Positions 33,490 to 33,713 of a DNA stretch of 33,713 bases are shown piece after piece. The stretch comes from Phialocephala subalpina. Lineage: Eukaryota > Ascomycota > Leotiomycetes > Helotiales > Mollisiaceae. The stretch is taken from contig FJOG01000049.1 of the NCBI GenBank assembly GCA_900073065.1, positions 206,774 to 240,486 of the forward strand, given 5' to 3'. Under the pieces are notes generated by a model that saw only the letters and a list, made by a program, of their open reading frames with translations, was not told the DNA's origin and did no database searches. Position numbers and translations under genes: made by a program. The first letter of the stretch is position 1, and every line of letters starts with the position of its first letter.

Positions 33490-33713
33490 ATATTATTTAT
33501 TCTTTAATAAAATTTTATAAAAACCTTATATTTAAAAAGTATTTAATTAATAAAATATTTAAATTATTAAATTTAAATTAAATTTTTTTTAAATTTTTTT
33601 AATATTTATAATTAAATTCAAATTTAATATAATTAATTAATTTCTTTAAAATAAATTTTACCAAGTAATAAATGGAAAATATAATTATTTTTGTTTTTAT
33701 ATTTTATAAATTA
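33490..33713. repeat. AT-rich tract at the right edge
   Basis: Sequence of the same RIP-like composition as the left end, with no coding frame. It continues beyond the window. Confidence 0.65.

Overview
The window is nuclear DNA from a filamentous ascomycete (Pezizomycotina). Three things show this. Protein-coding genes carry many short (about 43-65 bp) GT-AG introns. The families are typical of these fungi: a Zn2Cys6 regulator, CorA-like membrane proteins and an F-box protein. Long AT-rich tracts have lost CpA/TpG but keep CpG, the mark of repeat-induced point mutation (RIP). A class such as Leotiomycetes is possible but cannot be proven from the sequence alone.

Layout. Positions 1-5910 are gene-free, RIP-degraded AT-rich DNA with one unmutated island (2872-3136) and a 40-bp minisatellite (5401-5610). 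Positions 5911-9245 hold a decayed but still readable ankyrin/CorA-like gene. From 9414 to about 15890 a piggyBac-like transposase remnant is split by a complete 6.0-kb Ty1/copia retrotransposon (9738-15750, LTRs of 228/229 bp, target duplication AATCA). The copia gag-pol frame is RIP-killed but length-preserved, except that a perfect 250-bp block is repeated inside the reverse transcriptase. Next come a cupin gene (16158-16909, minus), a 7-exon CorA-like gene (18768-20631, plus) and a frameshifted F-box gene (21445-22652, plus).

The most interesting part is 22892-31982. It holds a FAH-family hydrolase/hydratase (minus), a Zn2Cys6 activator (minus), a two-domain extradiol ring-cleavage dioxygenase with every catalytic residue in place (minus), a TfdB/phenol-hydroxylase-type FAD monooxygenase (plus) and an alpha/beta hydrolase (minus). 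The monooxygenase and dioxygenase are divergent around a 483-bp shared promoter that contains a TCCG-N4-CGGA inverted repeat. The set matches, step for step, the upper part of a bacterial meta-cleavage route: phenol to catechol, extradiol ring opening, C-C bond hydrolysis, then dienoate or acylpyruvate processing. Fungi normally open catechols by ortho (intradiol) cleavage, so a clustered, self-regulated meta-cleavage pathway in a fungus is the best candidate for an undescribed system here. The alpha/beta hydrolase is the least certain member: a RIP-like AT patch separates it from the rest, and its promoter lacks the TCCG/CGGA words.

The right end (32921-33713) holds a composite GC-rich repeat with hairpins, then runs back into AT-rich DNA. 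Exon-intron structures were worked out by hand from splice signals, phase and protein-family continuity; all exon sums are multiples of three for the intact genes.
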